Of a stretch of 64,000 bases of DNA, positions 13,226 to 22,973 are shown piece after piece. Within the stretch, counting starts at the first letter, position 1. Every line of letters starts with the position of its first letter. The notes below the pieces were generated by a model, which did no database searches, had not been told where the DNA came from, and saw only the letters and a program-made list of their open reading frames with translations. Position numbers and translations under genes: made by a program. This DNA is from Photobacterium sp. DA100 (GTDB lineage: Bacteria; Pseudomonadota; Gammaproteobacteria; Enterobacterales; Vibrionaceae): contig NZ_CP119423.1 of assembly GCF_029223585.1 (NCBI RefSeq), positions 620,001 to 684,000 of the forward strand, given 5' to 3'.

Positions 13226-14437
13226 ATGAGTAAACCATCCACCCTTGGAGGCGCGTGTATTATCGCCAGTGTCTGTGTTGGGGCCGGCATGCTTGGGTTA
13301 CCAAGTGCAGGTGCGGGTGCGTGGACGTTATGGAGCGTGATAGCCATTTCTTTCACTATGATCATGATGACGATTTCAGGCTGGTTGCTGCTGGAAGCCC
13401 TCAAGCATTATGAGCTCAAAGCGTCGTTCAATACTGTCGCCAAAGACATCTTGAGTAAAAAGGTTAATTTTATCAATAACTTGTCGCTGTATTTCGTGGG
13501 TGGCATTCTGCTTTACGCGTATATTTCATCGTCCGGTATGATTTTCAGTGAAATGTTGGGGGTTACGCGCGAGCTGGCTTCGGTATTGTTTGTTGCGCTA
13601 TGCTCGGCCTTTGTTCTGCACTCGACCCGTGCTGTGGACCGTATCTCCATTGTACTGATCCTGTTCATGATCATTAGCTTTGTACTGGGGGTTTCCGGGC
13701 TGGCTGCGAATATCAGTGTGCCAGTCCTATTTGCACAAGGCGAAGGGGAAAGCTCTTATTCGGCCTATGCCTTAGCCCTACTGCCGGTCGCGCTAACTTC
13801 ATTTGGTTACCACCATTCTGTGAGTACAATGCGTGATTACTATCAGGATGAGCATCGTGCCAAAAAAGCCATCCTTGGCGGTACTCTGATTGCCCTGACA
13901 TTCTATCTAGGCTGGGTGATCTGTATTTTTGGTAACCTACCACGCCATGACTTTGGCCCGGTTGTGATCGCTGGTGGCGGTGTGGATGCCCTGATGTCGG
14001 CACTGACATCAGCCATTGACTCAAACAGCATTAAACAAGCCTTGCATATCTTTTCTATTGCCGCGATTGTCTCATCATTTATTGGTGTTGGGTTAGGGGT
14101 GTTCGATTACCTGGCTGATCTATTTGGTTTTGCGGATGACAAGCAAGGGCGACTAAAAACTTGGGGCGTGACATTTGTGCCGCCATTGGTGTTCTCGTTA
14201 GTGGCGCCGTTTGGTTTTGTCGCGGCGATTGGCTTAGCCGGTGCGGCTGCGACGATTTGGACCTGTATCATCCCGGCGACGTTGGCAAAAACACTGCGTC
14301 AACGCGCACCGGAGCAAGAAGGTTTTGTGGTTCCGGGCGGCAATGCAACAATTTATGTGGTCATTGCATTCGGGGTGCTGACCGCAGCCTTCCACCTACT
14401 GGCTATGGCAAATATGCTGCCTGTCTTCAAAGGCTAG
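13226..14437 (+). CDS. Aromatic amino-acid permease (HAAAP family, TyrP/Mtr-like)
   Basis: This is a 403-residue integral membrane protein with about 11 hydrophobic segments. The N-terminal GGACIIASVCVGAGMLGLP is the hallmark of the hydroxy/aromatic amino-acid permease family (TyrP, Mtr, TnaB; SdaC and TdcC are relatives). Such proteins import tyrosine, tryptophan or a related amino acid with protons across the inner membrane. The exact substrate cannot be read from the sequence. The ATG at 13226 has AGGAG 5 bases upstream; the longer frame from 13124 is not supported by a ribosome binding site. It stands alone between two terminators. Confidence 0.88.
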   Translation: MSKPSTLGGACIIASVCVGAGMLGLPSAGAGAWTLWSVIAISFTMIMMTISGWLLLEALKHYELKASFNTVAKDILSKKVNFINNLSLYFVGGILLYAYISSSGMIFSEMLGVTRELASVLFVALCSAFVLHSTRAVDRISIVLILFMIISFVLGVSGLAANISVPVLFAQGEGESSYSAYALALLPVALTSFGYHHSVSTMRDYYQDEHRAKKAILGGTLIALTFYLGWVICIFGNLPRHDFGPVVIAGGGVDALMSALTSAIDSNSIKQALHIFSIAAIVSSFIGVGLGVFDYLADLFGFADDKQGRLKTWGVTFVPPLVFSLVAPFGFVAAIGLAGAAATIWTCIIPATLAKTLRQRAPEQEGFVVPGGNATIYVVIAFGVLTAAFHLLAMANMLPVFKG

Positions 14438-14472
14438 GCTAACGCTAGGGTGAGCATTTCGTCTTGAATGCA

Positions 14473-14504
14473 TAAAAAAACGGAAGCCTTGGCTTCCGTT
14501 TTTT
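14473..14504. terminator. Bidirectional terminator
   Basis: A-run, stem CGGAAGCC/GGCTTCCG and T-run in a symmetric arrangement. It would end the permease transcript on the plus strand and the yaeP-DUF4250 transcript on the minus strand. Confidence 0.9.
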
Positions 14505-14561
14505 GTTCATCGCGGGCTGATTGCTCATTTATAGCTCATAGCTTTACGGCTCTGAGCTTGC

Positions 14562-14750
14562 TTATCTAAATTGCTTGGTTTCCGGCAGGTAGTCAAAACC
14601 GGCAGCTGCCAGCCTGGCAACCAGTTTGTCTTTGTCGATATCGTAGTATTTGACCAGGGCATCCAGATCACCGAACTCATCACGGAGCTTCATGTTGACG
14701 ATGCTCATCAGCATGACAGGATCCATGGTCTCGTATTTGTTCAAATCCAT
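14562..14750 (-). CDS. DUF4250 family small protein
   Basis: This 62-residue protein has the pattern of DUF4250: MDPVMLMSIVNMKLRDEFGDLDAL near the start, then a second helical half ending GFDYLPETKQFR. It is predicted soluble and cytoplasmic, with no signal peptide or membrane segment. The function of the family is unknown; the helix arrangement would fit a small DNA- or protein-binding fold, but that is speculation. Its start codon overlaps the stop of the upstream yaeP by one base (TAATG), so the two are almost certainly translated together. Confidence 0.85.
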   Translation of the reverse strand: MDLNKYETMDPVMLMSIVNMKLRDEFGDLDALVKYYDIDKDKLVARLAAAGFDYLPETKQFR

Positions 14751-14956
14751 TACGCGTCCTCGTGGTCGCTCATCAGCAGGTTGGCGGCCGCAAAGGCTGC
14801 GCGCTCGCGGACTTCCTCTGGCAGCGCGTCGTTGGCTGCGATGTCATTTAGTGCTTTGACGGCGCAGTGAATCGCATTGGGAATATAGCCCAGCTCACCG
14901 CCGCCGATCTGCGCGTAGATCATGCGTACTTGCTCGCAGCACTCGTAAACTTTCAT
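14750..14956 (-). CDS. yaeP: YaeP family (UPF0253) small protein
   Basis: This 68-residue protein is close to E. coli YaeP (66 residues): [19 protein letters not shown], then VREKAAYAAANLL-like [16 protein letters not shown]. Function is unknown in all members. E. coli yaeP also lies between tilS and proS, beside rof; here the partner is a DUF4250 gene instead. I chose the ATG at 14956 because AAGGAC sits 7 bases upstream. The earlier in-frame ATG at 14971 would include that ribosome binding site in the coding region. Confidence 0.87.
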   Translation of the reverse strand: MKVYECCEQVRMIYAQIGGGELGYIPNAIHCAVKALNDIAANDALPEEVRERAAFAAANLLMSDHEDA

Positions 14957-15101
14957 ACTTTTGTCCTTCATAAACAGTGATTTCGGCAGCCAACTAGCCA
15001 TAGCGGGCTGGCGAAAACATGCTTTAATATCGCTGATGGCAGTCCCCCGATGCTGGAAAGGCTTACTATACCAAAGACTGGCAGGTGACGGCAGAGGGGA
15101 T

Positions 15102-15962
15102 TTAGCGGGTACGCTTTTGTTTGTATAGGTGGCGATCAGCGCGGTCAACCAAGGTGATATTGGTATCGCCCTTCTGGTAGACACTAAAGCCGCTGGAGCA
15201 GCCGATTTTCAGGGTTCGCAGGGTCGCATCGTCCGCCATCAAGGCATCGAGCCGGCGGATCACATGAAGGGCTGCTGCGTCGGTCGCGGGTTGGAGCAGG
15301 ACCGCGAACTCATCACCACCAATGCGATAACAGCGGTCTGTTGCCCGGACTGATTTTTTCAAAAGCAGCGCGAAATGACGGATCACTTTGTCACCGTCGG
15401 GGTGGCCAAACCGATCATTGACCTGTTTGAAGTTGTCGAGGTCGAACATGGTCAATACCAAGCCGATATTGCGTCTTTCACTCATAGCAATGGCATGGCT
15501 AATATCTTGCTCGAAACTGTTACGGTTGCCAAGGCCGGAGAGGTAATCCCGCAGCGCCATATTTTTGACTCGGCGGTACTCAAGTGCACAGGCTAGCGGC
15601 CCGGCAAATAGGCGGTGATAGGTATGAAGCAGGTTGACCTCGTCTTTGTCGAGGGCATAAGGGGTATGGTATTGCAGCTTGCCCAACTCCTGCTTATTGA
15701 AACGAAGGATGAACGTTTGCCGGAATTGAGTATTGGTACCTTGGCGGACGAGGGTAGTTGCATCATCCGAGTGCCATATTAACCTACTGATATCTATCTG
15801 TTTTTCAACTTCCCGGATGAAAATGTCAAACAACAGGTTGGTATCCAACTTGCCCTGGAGTTTTTGTAGCAACAGCAGGCGCTGATCAGCCCCAAGGGGT
15901 TTGGTCCTTGGTTTTGCATATTGGCTATCGGCCAGCTTGTCATTCCAGTGGAGTGGTTCCAT
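15102..15962 (-). CDS. Diguanylate cyclase with GGDEF domain
   Basis: This 286-residue soluble protein would make the second messenger cyclic di-GMP from two GTP. The N-terminal 130 residues form a putative sensory region that I do not recognise; there is no membrane segment. The GGDEF domain (about 137-286) has [12 protein letters not shown] at its start, [11 protein letters not shown] for metal binding and an intact GGDEF at 215-219. An RxxD inhibitory site (Arg206-Asp209) lies exactly five residues before it, so product feedback inhibition is likely. No EAL or HD-GYP domain is attached. It is flanked by gaps of 145 and 79 bases and is probably transcribed alone or after the patatin gene. 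Confidence 0.92.
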   Translation of the reverse strand: MEPLHWNDKLADSQYAKPRTKPLGADQRLLLLQKLQGKLDTNLLFDIFIREVEKQIDISRLIWHSDDATTLVRQGTNTQFRQTFILRFNKQELGKLQYHTPYALDKDEVNLLHTYHRLFAGPLACALEYRRVKNMALRDYLSGLGNRNSFEQDISHAIAMSERRNIGLVLTMFDLDNFKQVNDRFGHPDGDKVIRHFALLLKKSVRATDRCYRIGGDEFAVLLQPATDAAALHVIRRLDALMADDATLRTLKIGCSSGFSVYQKGDTNITLVDRADRHLYKQKRTR

Positions 15963-16041
15963 ACAGGTGTCAAAAAATTAATAGGGAACTTACTATAGGC
16001 AATTATTAAGCCATTTCAATACCCAAACCGAGTTTATATTA

Positions 16042-17175
16042 TTAATTACCTGATTTAATTAAGAAACTGCGAAGAAGGGCTTCTTTTTCCTGGGTGTCTT
16101 CATACCCCATCTTGATCAGGGCGTGGATGTAGGCGGGTTCAAACAGAATATAGCTGGTGATTGCAGCATCATCCTTGGGGCTGATGCCTATTAACTGCAT
16201 TAACCCCCGGGTCATGGGGGGGAGGTGGCAGTAGTACTTGCGGGCAAGGTGCTCAAAAGACCGGCTAGGTGATAGGTGGAAGGGCTCGATTTTCCTCAGT
16301 TTCTGCTTTTCTTGGATGGTCGGCATACTGTCGATCAGCGCATTGATCCGGGAGAGGTTTTCCAAATCGGCGGTTAGGGTGTCACTGAATATCGTATCCA
16401 TCAGGTGGCCACCCAGTGCTGCCAGTCCTGGCGCCCGGGTGTGATCGGGACTGTCGAGCTTTTGGTTGATGAGATCGATGATCAGTATTTTATCAGCCCC
16501 CATTTTAAGCGAAGGGCGTAGCGGAGCCAATTGGTGGATGGAGCCATCCCCATAGTAGGCTTGGCCAATACGGGTCGCGGGAAACACCAAGGGAATGGCG
16601 GAAGAGGCCAGCAGGTGATCGGTGGTGATCAGTGAGCGTCGCCCCTTCGACTTGGCCCGGTCCCACTCGTTGATGTCTGATTGGCCTTGGAAAAAACTGA
16701 CGGAATGACCGCTTTTGTAGCTGGAGGCGGTGATGGAAATGCCGTGGAGATTGCCGGCAGTAATCTGCTTTTCCAGCCGGGAGTAGTTGTTGACCTGGTT
16801 GAGCAGTTGGCGCAAGGGGCGGTTGTTGAGCAAGCCAAAGGGGGGGCGTTCATGATGGTGGGCCTGGAGGCGGGCAAACCACTGGCTGGCCAGGTAACCA
16901 CTCATGCCCCGAGGCGTCGTCGCAAATATGCGCCGGCTGTGCAGGCGTGACCAGATCCACTCCAGCTTTTTGACACCGAGGCGAAAGCAAGAGGCGTAAC
17001 AGGCGATTGAAGTGGCGTTGATAGCCCCTGCCGACGTACCGCAGTAAATACTGAACGGGCTGTGGTGAACCCGTGGATACCATTCGGAAATGGCCTTGAG
17101 GACCCCAACCTGGTAGGCAGCCCTTGCCCCCCCTCCGGTGAGGAGCAGGCTGATCCGTGGCGTTTCCTTGCCCAT
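16042..17175 (-). CDS. Patatin-like phospholipase
   Basis: This 377-residue protein belongs to the patatin/RssA-like lipase family, which hydrolyses acyl esters of phospholipids with a Ser-Asp dyad. The oxyanion-hole motif GGGARAAY is at 14-21, the nucleophile elbow GTSAG at 46-50 (Ser48) and the catalytic Asp in YYGDG at 210. There is no signal peptide, so it probably acts in the cytoplasm or on the inner leaflet. The family cannot be separated into lipase and non-lipase members by eye. The start ATG has AAGGTG 5 bases upstream. Confidence 0.9.
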   Translation of the reverse strand: MGKETPRISLLLTGGGARAAYQVGVLKAISEWYPRVHHSPFSIYCGTSAGAINATSIACYASCFRLGVKKLEWIWSRLHSRRIFATTPRGMSGYLASQWFARLQAHHHERPPFGLLNNRPLRQLLNQVNNYSRLEKQITAGNLHGISITASSYKSGHSVSFFQGQSDINEWDRAKSKGRRSLITTDHLLASSAIPLVFPATRIGQAYYGDGSIHQLAPLRPSLKMGADKILIIDLINQKLDSPDHTRAPGLAALGGHLMDTIFSDTLTADLENLSRINALIDSMPTIQEKQKLRKIEPFHLSPSRSFEHLARKYYCHLPPMTRGLMQLIGISPKDDAAITSYILFEPAYIHALIKMGYEDTQEKEALLRSFLIKSGN

Positions 17176-17274
17176 AGCGCACCTTTTTTCTTTTTCTACC
17201 TATAACTATATCCCCATTTTCGTACCTGATGGAATATAGCTTGGTAATAATGAGGTAAGCCGTTGGGTCACAGT

Positions 17275-17302
17275 TAAAAAAAAGCCTCCGCATGGGAGGC
17301 TT
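17275..17302 (-). terminator. Intrinsic terminator after proS
   Basis: Read on the minus strand, the stem AAGCCTCC/GGAGGCTT with a 5-base loop is followed by eight T. It lies 24 bases after the proS stop. Confidence 0.9.
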
Positions 17303-17325
17303 GAGGAACGTGCATCGTGTAGAGA

Positions 17326-19041
17326 TTAAGCCAGTTTCTGCTTAATGAACTCAACGATATCGGCCACAGCAACACCTTCTTTGGTGCCGGCACGACGGTC
17401 TTTGTATTCCATCTCGCCGTTTTCCAGGCTGCGGTTACCGATCACGATAGTGTGCGGGATACCGATCAGCTCGTGGTCGGCAAACATCACACCTGGGCGC
17501 TCTTTACGGTCGTCGAATAGGACTTCGATACCAGCAGCCGTCAGATCAGCGTACAGCTTCTCAGCCGCTTCCTTCACTTCAGCTGACTTCGCCATGTTCA
17601 TCGGTACGATAGATACCTGGAACGGAGCGATCGCGTCAGGCCAGATGATGCCGTTTTCATCGTTGTTCTGCTCGATAGCAGAAGCAACCACACGGGATAC
17701 ACCGATGCCGTAACAACCCATTTCTAGGATAACGTTCTTGCCGTCAGGGCCCAGTACGCCACAGTTCATCTTCTCTGAGTAGTTCGTACCCAGCTGGAAG
17801 ATGTGGCCGACTTCGATACCGCGCTTAAGCTGGATAGTACCCTGACCGCATGGGCTTGGGTCACCTTCAACCACGTTGCGTAGATCTTCTACCTTGCCAA
17901 GCTCAACATCACGACCCCAGTTGATACCGAAGTAGTGCTTGTCGTCAACGTTAGCACCAGCGCCGAAGTCGCTCATTACCGCCACAGAGCGGTCAACGAT
18001 GAACGGCAGTTTCAGGCCTACAGGGCCTAGTGAGCCTGGGCCGGCACCGATCAGGGCACGGATCTCTTCTTCGGTTGCCATCTCAAGCGGAGAAGCAACT
18101 TCTTTAAGGTTTTCGGCCTTAACTTCGTTCAGCTCGTGATCGCCACGGATGATCAGGGCAACAAGATCTGCGTCGATTTCGTCAGAGGCTTTGACGAACA
18201 GTGTTTTGACCGTTTTCTCGATTGGCAGCTCGAACTGCTCAACAAGCTCAGCGATAGTTTTCGCGTTTGGCGTGTCAACCAGCGTCATTTCTTGGGTTGG
18301 TGCCGCCAGCTCAGTTGCAGGAGCCAGTGCTTCTGCTTTTTCGATGTTTGCTGCGTAATCAGACTCGGTAGAGAAAGCGATCAAGTCTTCACCGCTCTCT
18401 GCCAAAACGTGGAACTCGTGAGAACCGCTACCACCGATTGCACCGGTATCGGCCAGTACTGGACGGTAGTCAAGGCCCATACGGTCAAACGCCTTGCAGT
18501 ATGCTTCATGCATAGCTTCGTAAGACTGCTTTAGGCCTTCTTTGTCAATGTCAAAGCTGTACGCATCCATCATGCAGAATTCACGTGCACGCATTACACC
18601 AAAGCGAGGGCGGCGTTCGTCACGGAATTTGGTCTGGATTTGGTACAGGTTTAACGGCAGCTGCTTGTAAGAGCTCACTTCGTTACGCACAAGGCTAGTG
18701 ATCACTTCTTCAGCTGTCGGGCTAAGTACAAACGGACGATCATGGCGGTCAGTAAAGCGAAGTAGCTCAGCGCCCATCTTTTCAGAGCGACCTGTCTCTT
18801 CCCATAGTTCGAACGGCTGAACCACGGGCATCAAAGTCTCAACAGCACCTGCATTGTTGATTTCTTCGCGAACAATGTTCTCGACCTTACGTAAAACACG
18901 CAGACCAGTAGGCAGCCAGGTGTAAAGACCTGAAGCCAGCTTACGGATCATACCTGCACGAAGCATTAGCTGGTGGCTAACAACTTCTGCGTCATTTGGA
19001 GTCTCCTTCAGAGTAGAAAGAAGATAGTTACTGGTACGCAT
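17326..19041 (-). CDS. proS: Prolyl-tRNA synthetase
   Basis: ProS charges tRNA-Pro. The 571-residue product is the bacterial class II form, almost the length of the E. coli enzyme (572). Catalytic motifs flank an insertion of about 180 residues (roughly 220-405) that corresponds to the YbaK-like editing domain which removes mischarged alanine. The anticodon-binding domain is at the C-terminus (about 470-571). The start is [13 protein letters not shown] at 19041; an in-frame extension of 36 residues upstream is low-complexity noise. It has its own downstream terminator, and trmO lies upstream as in E. coli. Confidence 0.97.
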   Translation of the reverse strand: MRTSNYLLSTLKETPNDAEVVSHQLMLRAGMIRKLASGLYTWLPTGLRVLRKVENIVREEINNAGAVETLMPVVQPFELWEETGRSEKMGAELLRFTDRHDRPFVLSPTAEEVITSLVRNEVSSYKQLPLNLYQIQTKFRDERRPRFGVMRAREFCMMDAYSFDIDKEGLKQSYEAMHEAYCKAFDRMGLDYRPVLADTGAIGGSGSHEFHVLAESGEDLIAFSTESDYAANIEKAEALAPATELAAPTQEMTLVDTPNAKTIAELVEQFELPIEKTVKTLFVKASDEIDADLVALIIRGDHELNEVKAENLKEVASPLEMATEEEIRALIGAGPGSLGPVGLKLPFIVDRSVAVMSDFGAGANVDDKHYFGINWGRDVELGKVEDLRNVVEGDPSPCGQGTIQLKRGIEVGHIFQLGTNYSEKMNCGVLGPDGKNVILEMGCYGIGVSRVVASAIEQNNDENGIIWPDAIAPFQVSIVPMNMAKSAEVKEAAEKLYADLTAAGIEVLFDDRKERPGVMFADHELIGIPHTIVIGNRSLENGEMEYKDRRAGTKEGVAVADIVEFIKQKLA

Positions 19042-19201
19042 TGATGGTATCCGTTTGTTTAGATGAAAATAAGGAATGTGGGGAACAGGCCCCAGCCACC
19101 TATGTAGGCGGTAACCGCATATACTACCAGCCAATTGGCCGTTAGCCAAAGGGATTGGGTAGCCGCAGCGGGGAAATTGCCCCTAAATAAAGCCTCCAGC
19201 G

Positions 19202-19906
19202 TTATTTGGCTATCGGTTTATCCAGTGCCGTAACGGTCACCACGCCGTTGATAACGGTGAATTTAACATTGTAGTCGAACAGGTGGACGGCATATTCCTT
19301 GGTATCGGCTTTGCCTTTTTTATAGGCCGGGCGAGGGTCTTGCGCCAAGACCTCTTCAATCACCGCCCTCTGGCGAGCGAGCTGCTTGCCTTTGAACTGG
19401 CTCTCGGCCTGTTCGGTGAATACCACTGGCAGGGTTGCCGGCTCGCCGTCGGCAAAGCCGCCATGGGCTTGAGGCAGACTATCGGAATAGGGGATGTAAG
19501 GCTTGATATCGACAATCGGGGTACCGTCGACCAAATCAACACCGCCAAGCTCGATAATGACATCACTGCCTTGCTGGCGCACACCGATCAATTCCACCGC
19601 CGACATACCGATGCCATTAGGACGGAAGGTTGCCCGGCTGGCAAACACCCCAATACGCTCGTTGCCGCCGAGGCGGGGAGGGCGGACGGTGGGGCGCCAT
19701 CCTGCCTCGAGGTTCTGGTCGAACAGGAAGAGGAGCCACAGATGGCTGAATTGCTCCAGCCCGCGAACAGCTTCTAGGGCATTGGCCTCACCTTGAAGGA
19801 CGATTTCAGAGCGAGCACTCGGAACCAATCCCGGCTGGCGCGGGACGGCAAACTTTTCTTTGTAAGGGGAGCGGACAATGCCGATAGGTTCAATCTGATA
19901 TGACAT
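19202..19906 (-). CDS. trmO: TrmO (TsaA/YaeB) tRNA m6t6A37 methyltransferase
   Basis: TrmO methylates N6-threonylcarbamoyladenosine at position 37 of tRNA-Thr(GGU) using SAM. The 234-residue product starts with the typical IEPIGIVRSPYKEKFAVPRQ and has the fold-defining FSHLWLLFLF and RATFRPNGIGMS segments of the single-sheet TsaA-like domain, plus a C-terminal YaeB extension with DPRPAYKK. In E. coli the gene also lies next to proS, followed by rcsF; rcsF is absent here, since only 125 bases separate trmO from metQ. Confidence 0.93.
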   Translation of the reverse strand: MSYQIEPIGIVRSPYKEKFAVPRQPGLVPSARSEIVLQGEANALEAVRGLEQFSHLWLLFLFDQNLEAGWRPTVRPPRLGGNERIGVFASRATFRPNGIGMSAVELIGVRQQGSDVIIELGGVDLVDGTPIVDIKPYIPYSDSLPQAHGGFADGEPATLPVVFTEQAESQFKGKQLARQRAVIEEVLAQDPRPAYKKGKADTKEYAVHLFDYNVKFTVINGVVTVTALDKPIAK

Positions 19907-19968
19907 GGCAGTTCAGGTGAGCAATGTGTTATGGGTAATGGCGCAGAACATAGCATTATGGCGGGGGC

Positions 19969-19998
19969 AAAAAAAGCCCCGGCATGGTGGCCGGGGCG
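19969..19998 (-). terminator. Intrinsic terminator after metQ
   Basis: On the minus strand, the stem GCCCCGGC/GCCGGGGC with a 6-base loop is followed by seven T, ending the metNIQ operon 34 bases after metQ. Confidence 0.93.
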
Positions 19999-20031
19999 GG
20001 AATTGCTGAGGTGGGATCAGGTAAGGGGAAA

Positions 20032-20847
20032 TTACCAGCCTTTAACTACGCCACCCTGGAAGATCTCTTTCGCCGCTTCGTACACCACGTCTGACTGGTA
20101 AGCCTTGATGAAGGTCTGCACGTTTTCTGCGTCAACGTTGTCTTCACGGGCAACAATCAGGTTCACGTATGGTGACTCTTTGTCTTCCACGAACACACCA
20201 TCACGCTCTGGTGTTAGGTTGATGCTGCTTGCGTATGTGGTATTGATGATGGCCAGCTGGACATCGTCCAGAGAACGAGGAAGCTGGGCCGCTTCCAGTT
20301 CAACAATTTTCAGGTTGCTCGGATTTTCCACGATATCCAATACGGTCGCGGTTAGGCCAACGCCATCTTTCAGTTTTAGCAGGCCTTGCTGCTGAAGGAG
20401 AAGCAGAGAGCGGCCAAGGTTGGTTGGATCATTCGGTACTGCAATCTGGTCGCCGTCTTTTAGCTCATCGATAGATTCGATTTTGCTTGAGTAACCGGCA
20501 ATCGGGTAAACAAAAGTGTTACCGGCAACGGCAAACTTGTAGCCACGGTCGGCAATTTGCTGATCAAGGTATGGTTTGTGCTGGAAGGCATTGGCATCGA
20601 TCGAGCCTTCTTCCAGCGCCGCATTCGGCGATACGTAATCGGTGAAGGTGATCAGCTCAACATCCAGGCCGTATTTTTCCTTGGCTTCTTTTGCTGCTAC
20701 TTCAGCCACTTGCTCTTCAGCGCCTGCCATCACCCCAATTTTAATTTTGCTGTTATCAACCACTGCGTCCTTCTCGCCACAACCGGTCAGTACCAATGCT
20801 GATGCCAGGCCGGCGACGGCGACGAGGTTCTTCAAATTAAAAGCCAT
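20032..20847 (-). CDS. metQ: MetQ methionine-binding lipoprotein
   Basis: MetQ captures methionine for the MetNI importer. The 271-residue product has a lipoprotein signal with lipobox LTGC (acylated Cys23), so it is anchored to the inner membrane. The mature NLPA-family domain begins KIKIGVMAGAEEQVAEVAA and contains AFQHKPYLDQQ and VPNDPTNLGRSL, which line the ligand site in this family. A strong AAGGAG is 7 bases before the ATG. It is the last gene of the metN-metI-metQ operon and is followed by a terminator. Confidence 0.96.
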   Translation of the reverse strand: MAFNLKNLVAVAGLASALVLTGCGEKDAVVDNSKIKIGVMAGAEEQVAEVAAKEAKEKYGLDVELITFTDYVSPNAALEEGSIDANAFQHKPYLDQQIADRGYKFAVAGNTFVYPIAGYSSKIESIDELKDGDQIAVPNDPTNLGRSLLLLQQQGLLKLKDGVGLTATVLDIVENPSNLKIVELEAAQLPRSLDDVQLAIINTTYASSINLTPERDGVFVEDKESPYVNLIVAREDNVDAENVQTFIKAYQSDVVYEAAKEIFQGGVVKGW

Positions 20848-20929
20848 GTTATATCTCCTTAAAACTGGGGTTTCCGTAATACTAGATGGAATATGTGTTA
20901 TCTGTGTTGTTTGTTATCGGTGCTGTCTG

Positions 20930-21616
20930 TTACCTGTGATCGAAGCGCTTGACCAGGTGGTCGCCGGCTGACTGGATCAGCTGGACCAGGATAACCAGCA
21001 TCACCACGGTGATCAGCATGACGGTTCCGTCAAAGCGCTGGTAGCCGTAGCGGATCCCGACGTCACCCAGGCCGCCGCCACCGACGGTCCCGGCCATTGC
21101 CGAATAGCTCACCAAGGTAACCAGGGTGATGGTCACCGCGTTGATGATGCCCGGCAGGGCTTCTGGCAGCAGGACCTTGCTGATGATCTGGCGTGGGGTT
21201 GCTCCCATCGCCTGCGCCGCTTCCACCAGGCCGGTTGGAACTTCCAGCAGTGCGCCTTCAACCAAGCGGGCGATGAACGGAATGGCTCCCACGGTAAGCG
21301 GGACGATAGCGGCAGCGGTACCGATGGAGCTGCCGACCACGAAGCGGGTAAATGGGATGATCGCGACCAGCAGGATAATAAATGGGATCGAGCGGCCGAT
21401 GTTGGTCACGATCCCCAGTGCTTTGTTGAGCACCGGGTTGGCCAGCAGGCCGTTTTCCTTGGTCAGGTGCAGGGCAACCCCTACCGGGATCCCGATCAAA
21501 AAGCCGATCAGTCCTGAGGCTAAGACCATGACCAGGGTTTGGCCGAGGGCGTCGATCAGCAGATCAACCAAACGTTCATTCTGGGTCCACCAGGTGGTAA
21601 TTGAATCAAGCAACAT
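20930..21616 (-). CDS. metI: MetI methionine ABC transporter permease
   Basis: MetI is the inner-membrane permease of the D/L-methionine importer. The 228-residue product has about five to six membrane segments and the cytoplasmic EAA loop ([20 protein letters not shown], about 130-150) that contacts MetN. Its start overlaps the end of metN by 11 bases, which indicates coupled translation; metQ follows after 82 bases. Confidence 0.96.
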   Translation of the reverse strand: MLLDSITTWWTQNERLVDLLIDALGQTLVMVLASGLIGFLIGIPVGVALHLTKENGLLANPVLNKALGIVTNIGRSIPFIILLVAIIPFTRFVVGSSIGTAAAIVPLTVGAIPFIARLVEGALLEVPTGLVEAAQAMGATPRQIISKVLLPEALPGIINAVTITLVTLVSYSAMAGTVGGGGLGDVGIRYGYQRFDGTVMLITVVMLVILVQLIQSAGDHLVKRFDHR

Positions 21617-22640
21617 AGCCCAATACCTCTACATTTACTTTGTGATCGCGAAGGAAATTAATGGCTTGTTCTGCCGCTTGTTCGGTACCGAAGAACTCGG
21701 CCAGCATTAGACCAAACTTGACACCGCCGGCGTAGTCCATGTCGGAGCTCAGGATACTGATATCAATATTGAACTCGCGGGCCACCTGGGAGATCAGCGG
21801 GGCATCGACCGATGCTCCGGTAAACTCAAGGCGGATCAGCGGGTAGCTGTTTTCAATCCGGGTTTCAACCATGCGGGCCCGGTAGTCTTCCGGAATGGAA
21901 AGATCCAGCGTTGAGCGGATGAACTCGCGTGCCAGTTCGGTTTTCGGATGGGCAAAGATTTCACCGACCGGGCCTTTTTCGACCAGCTCACCGCCTCCGA
22001 TGATCGCCACTTCGGAGCAGATGCTTTTGACCACATCCATTTCATGGGTGATCAGCAAAATGGTCAGGTTGAGCTTGCGGTTGATCTCCTTGAGCAGTGT
22101 CAGGATCGACTGGGTCGTTGCCGGGTCAAGGGCGCTGGTGGCTTCGTCGCACAGCAGCACTTTGGGATCGGAGGCCAGCGCACGGGCAATGGCCACACGC
22201 TGCTTCTGGCCGCCACTCAAGTTGGACGGGTAGGACTCGCGCTTGTCGGCCAAACCAACCAGTTCAAGCAGCTCATCGACCTTGGTTTTGATAGCGGACT
22301 TGCTGGTGCCGGCCAGTTCGAGGGGCAATGCGACGTTGTCGAAAACGGTACGGGATGACAGCAGGTTGAAGTGCTGGAAAATCATGCCTATTTTGCGGCG
22401 GGCCTGGGTCAGCTCCTGGTTTGATAGCTGGGTCAGGTCGATGCCGTCAACAATGACATGACCGCTGGTCGGGCGCTCAAGCAGGTTAACACAGCGGATC
22501 AGGGTACTTTTACCGGCACCGGAAGAACCAATCACCCCGAAGATGGTGCCTTGCTCAATGGTCAGGTTGATTTCACGCAGTGCGTGGATCTCCTTGGCCC
22601 CTTGATAGAAGACTTTATTGACTCTGTTTATTTCTATCAT
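21606..22640 (-). CDS. metN: MetN methionine ABC transporter ATPase
   Basis: MetN powers methionine uptake. The 344-residue product has Walker A GSSGAGKS (38-45), signature LSGGQKQR, Walker [14 protein letters not shown] and the switch His in [12 protein letters not shown]-terminal ACT-like (NIL) domain (about 265-344) is the site where internal methionine inhibits transport in this family. I chose ATG 22640 (MIEINRV), which matches family starts; a TTG 12 bases upstream is possible but would swallow the GGGA ribosome binding sequence. Transcription is probably repressed by MetJ through the operator at 22812-22843. Confidence 0.96.
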   Translation of the reverse strand: MIEINRVNKVFYQGAKEIHALREINLTIEQGTIFGVIGSSGAGKSTLIRCVNLLERPTSGHVIVDGIDLTQLSNQELTQARRKIGMIFQHFNLLSSRTVFDNVALPLELAGTSKSAIKTKVDELLELVGLADKRESYPSNLSGGQKQRVAIARALASDPKVLLCDEATSALDPATTQSILTLLKEINRKLNLTILLITHEMDVVKSICSEVAIIGGGELVEKGPVGEIFAHPKTELAREFIRSTLDLSIPEDYRARMVETRIENSYPLIRLEFTGASVDAPLISQVAREFNIDISILSSDMDYAGGVKFGLMLAEFFGTEQAAEQAINFLRDHKVNVEVLGYVA

Positions 22641-22781
22641 CGTATTTCCCAAATCCTATACCGCGTTGATGACGGGCACGCCCATCAATGGCTGCGACCG
22701 GTATATTGTTATGTTGTGTGTTGCATTTACATTATTTTCTTGATGCGAGAGCTCTGTCTGCCAATTGCATCTATGGCTTTG

Positions 22782-22810
22782 ATGCTATGGGCTAACATAA
22801 ATGAAGTCAA
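22782..22810 (-). promoter_or_regulatory. Candidate metNIQ promoter
   Basis: On the minus strand, TTGACT (22810-22805) and TAGCAT (22787-22782) are spaced by 17 bases. The -35 matches five of six consensus positions and the -10 four of six. The MetJ boxes begin one base upstream of this -35, which supports the assignment. Confidence 0.6.
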
Positions 22811-22811
22811 T

Positions 22812-22843
22812 AGATATTTTTACGTCTGGACGTCTAAATGTCT
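22812..22843 (-). promoter_or_regulatory. MetJ operator (tandem met boxes)
   Basis: Four contiguous 8-base units can be compared with the met box AGACGTCT: AGATATTT (weak), TTACGTCT, GGACGTCT and AAATGTCT. The two central ones match six or seven of eight positions. MetJ with S-adenosylmethionine binds two or more tandem boxes cooperatively. Their placement directly upstream of the metN -35 box fits repression of metNIQ when methionine is plentiful. Confidence 0.78.
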
Positions 22844-22973
22844 TTATAGCCATACTTCGGCCGTGACTTTTTGTTTGCTTTGGCCATAGGGACTTAGAGA
22901 AACAGGTGAATCCCTTTGCCAGCCGTGCCATAATTTGGGGCATAACGAATACAGCGAGACAGAGGGCTAACAC

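Noticed and set aside
15102..17175. CBASS-like defence system (cyclic nucleotide signal plus patatin effector)
   Set aside because: The GGDEF enzyme is an ordinary c-di-GMP cyclase, not a CD-NTase, and no cap2/cap3, nuclease or mobile-element context is present.
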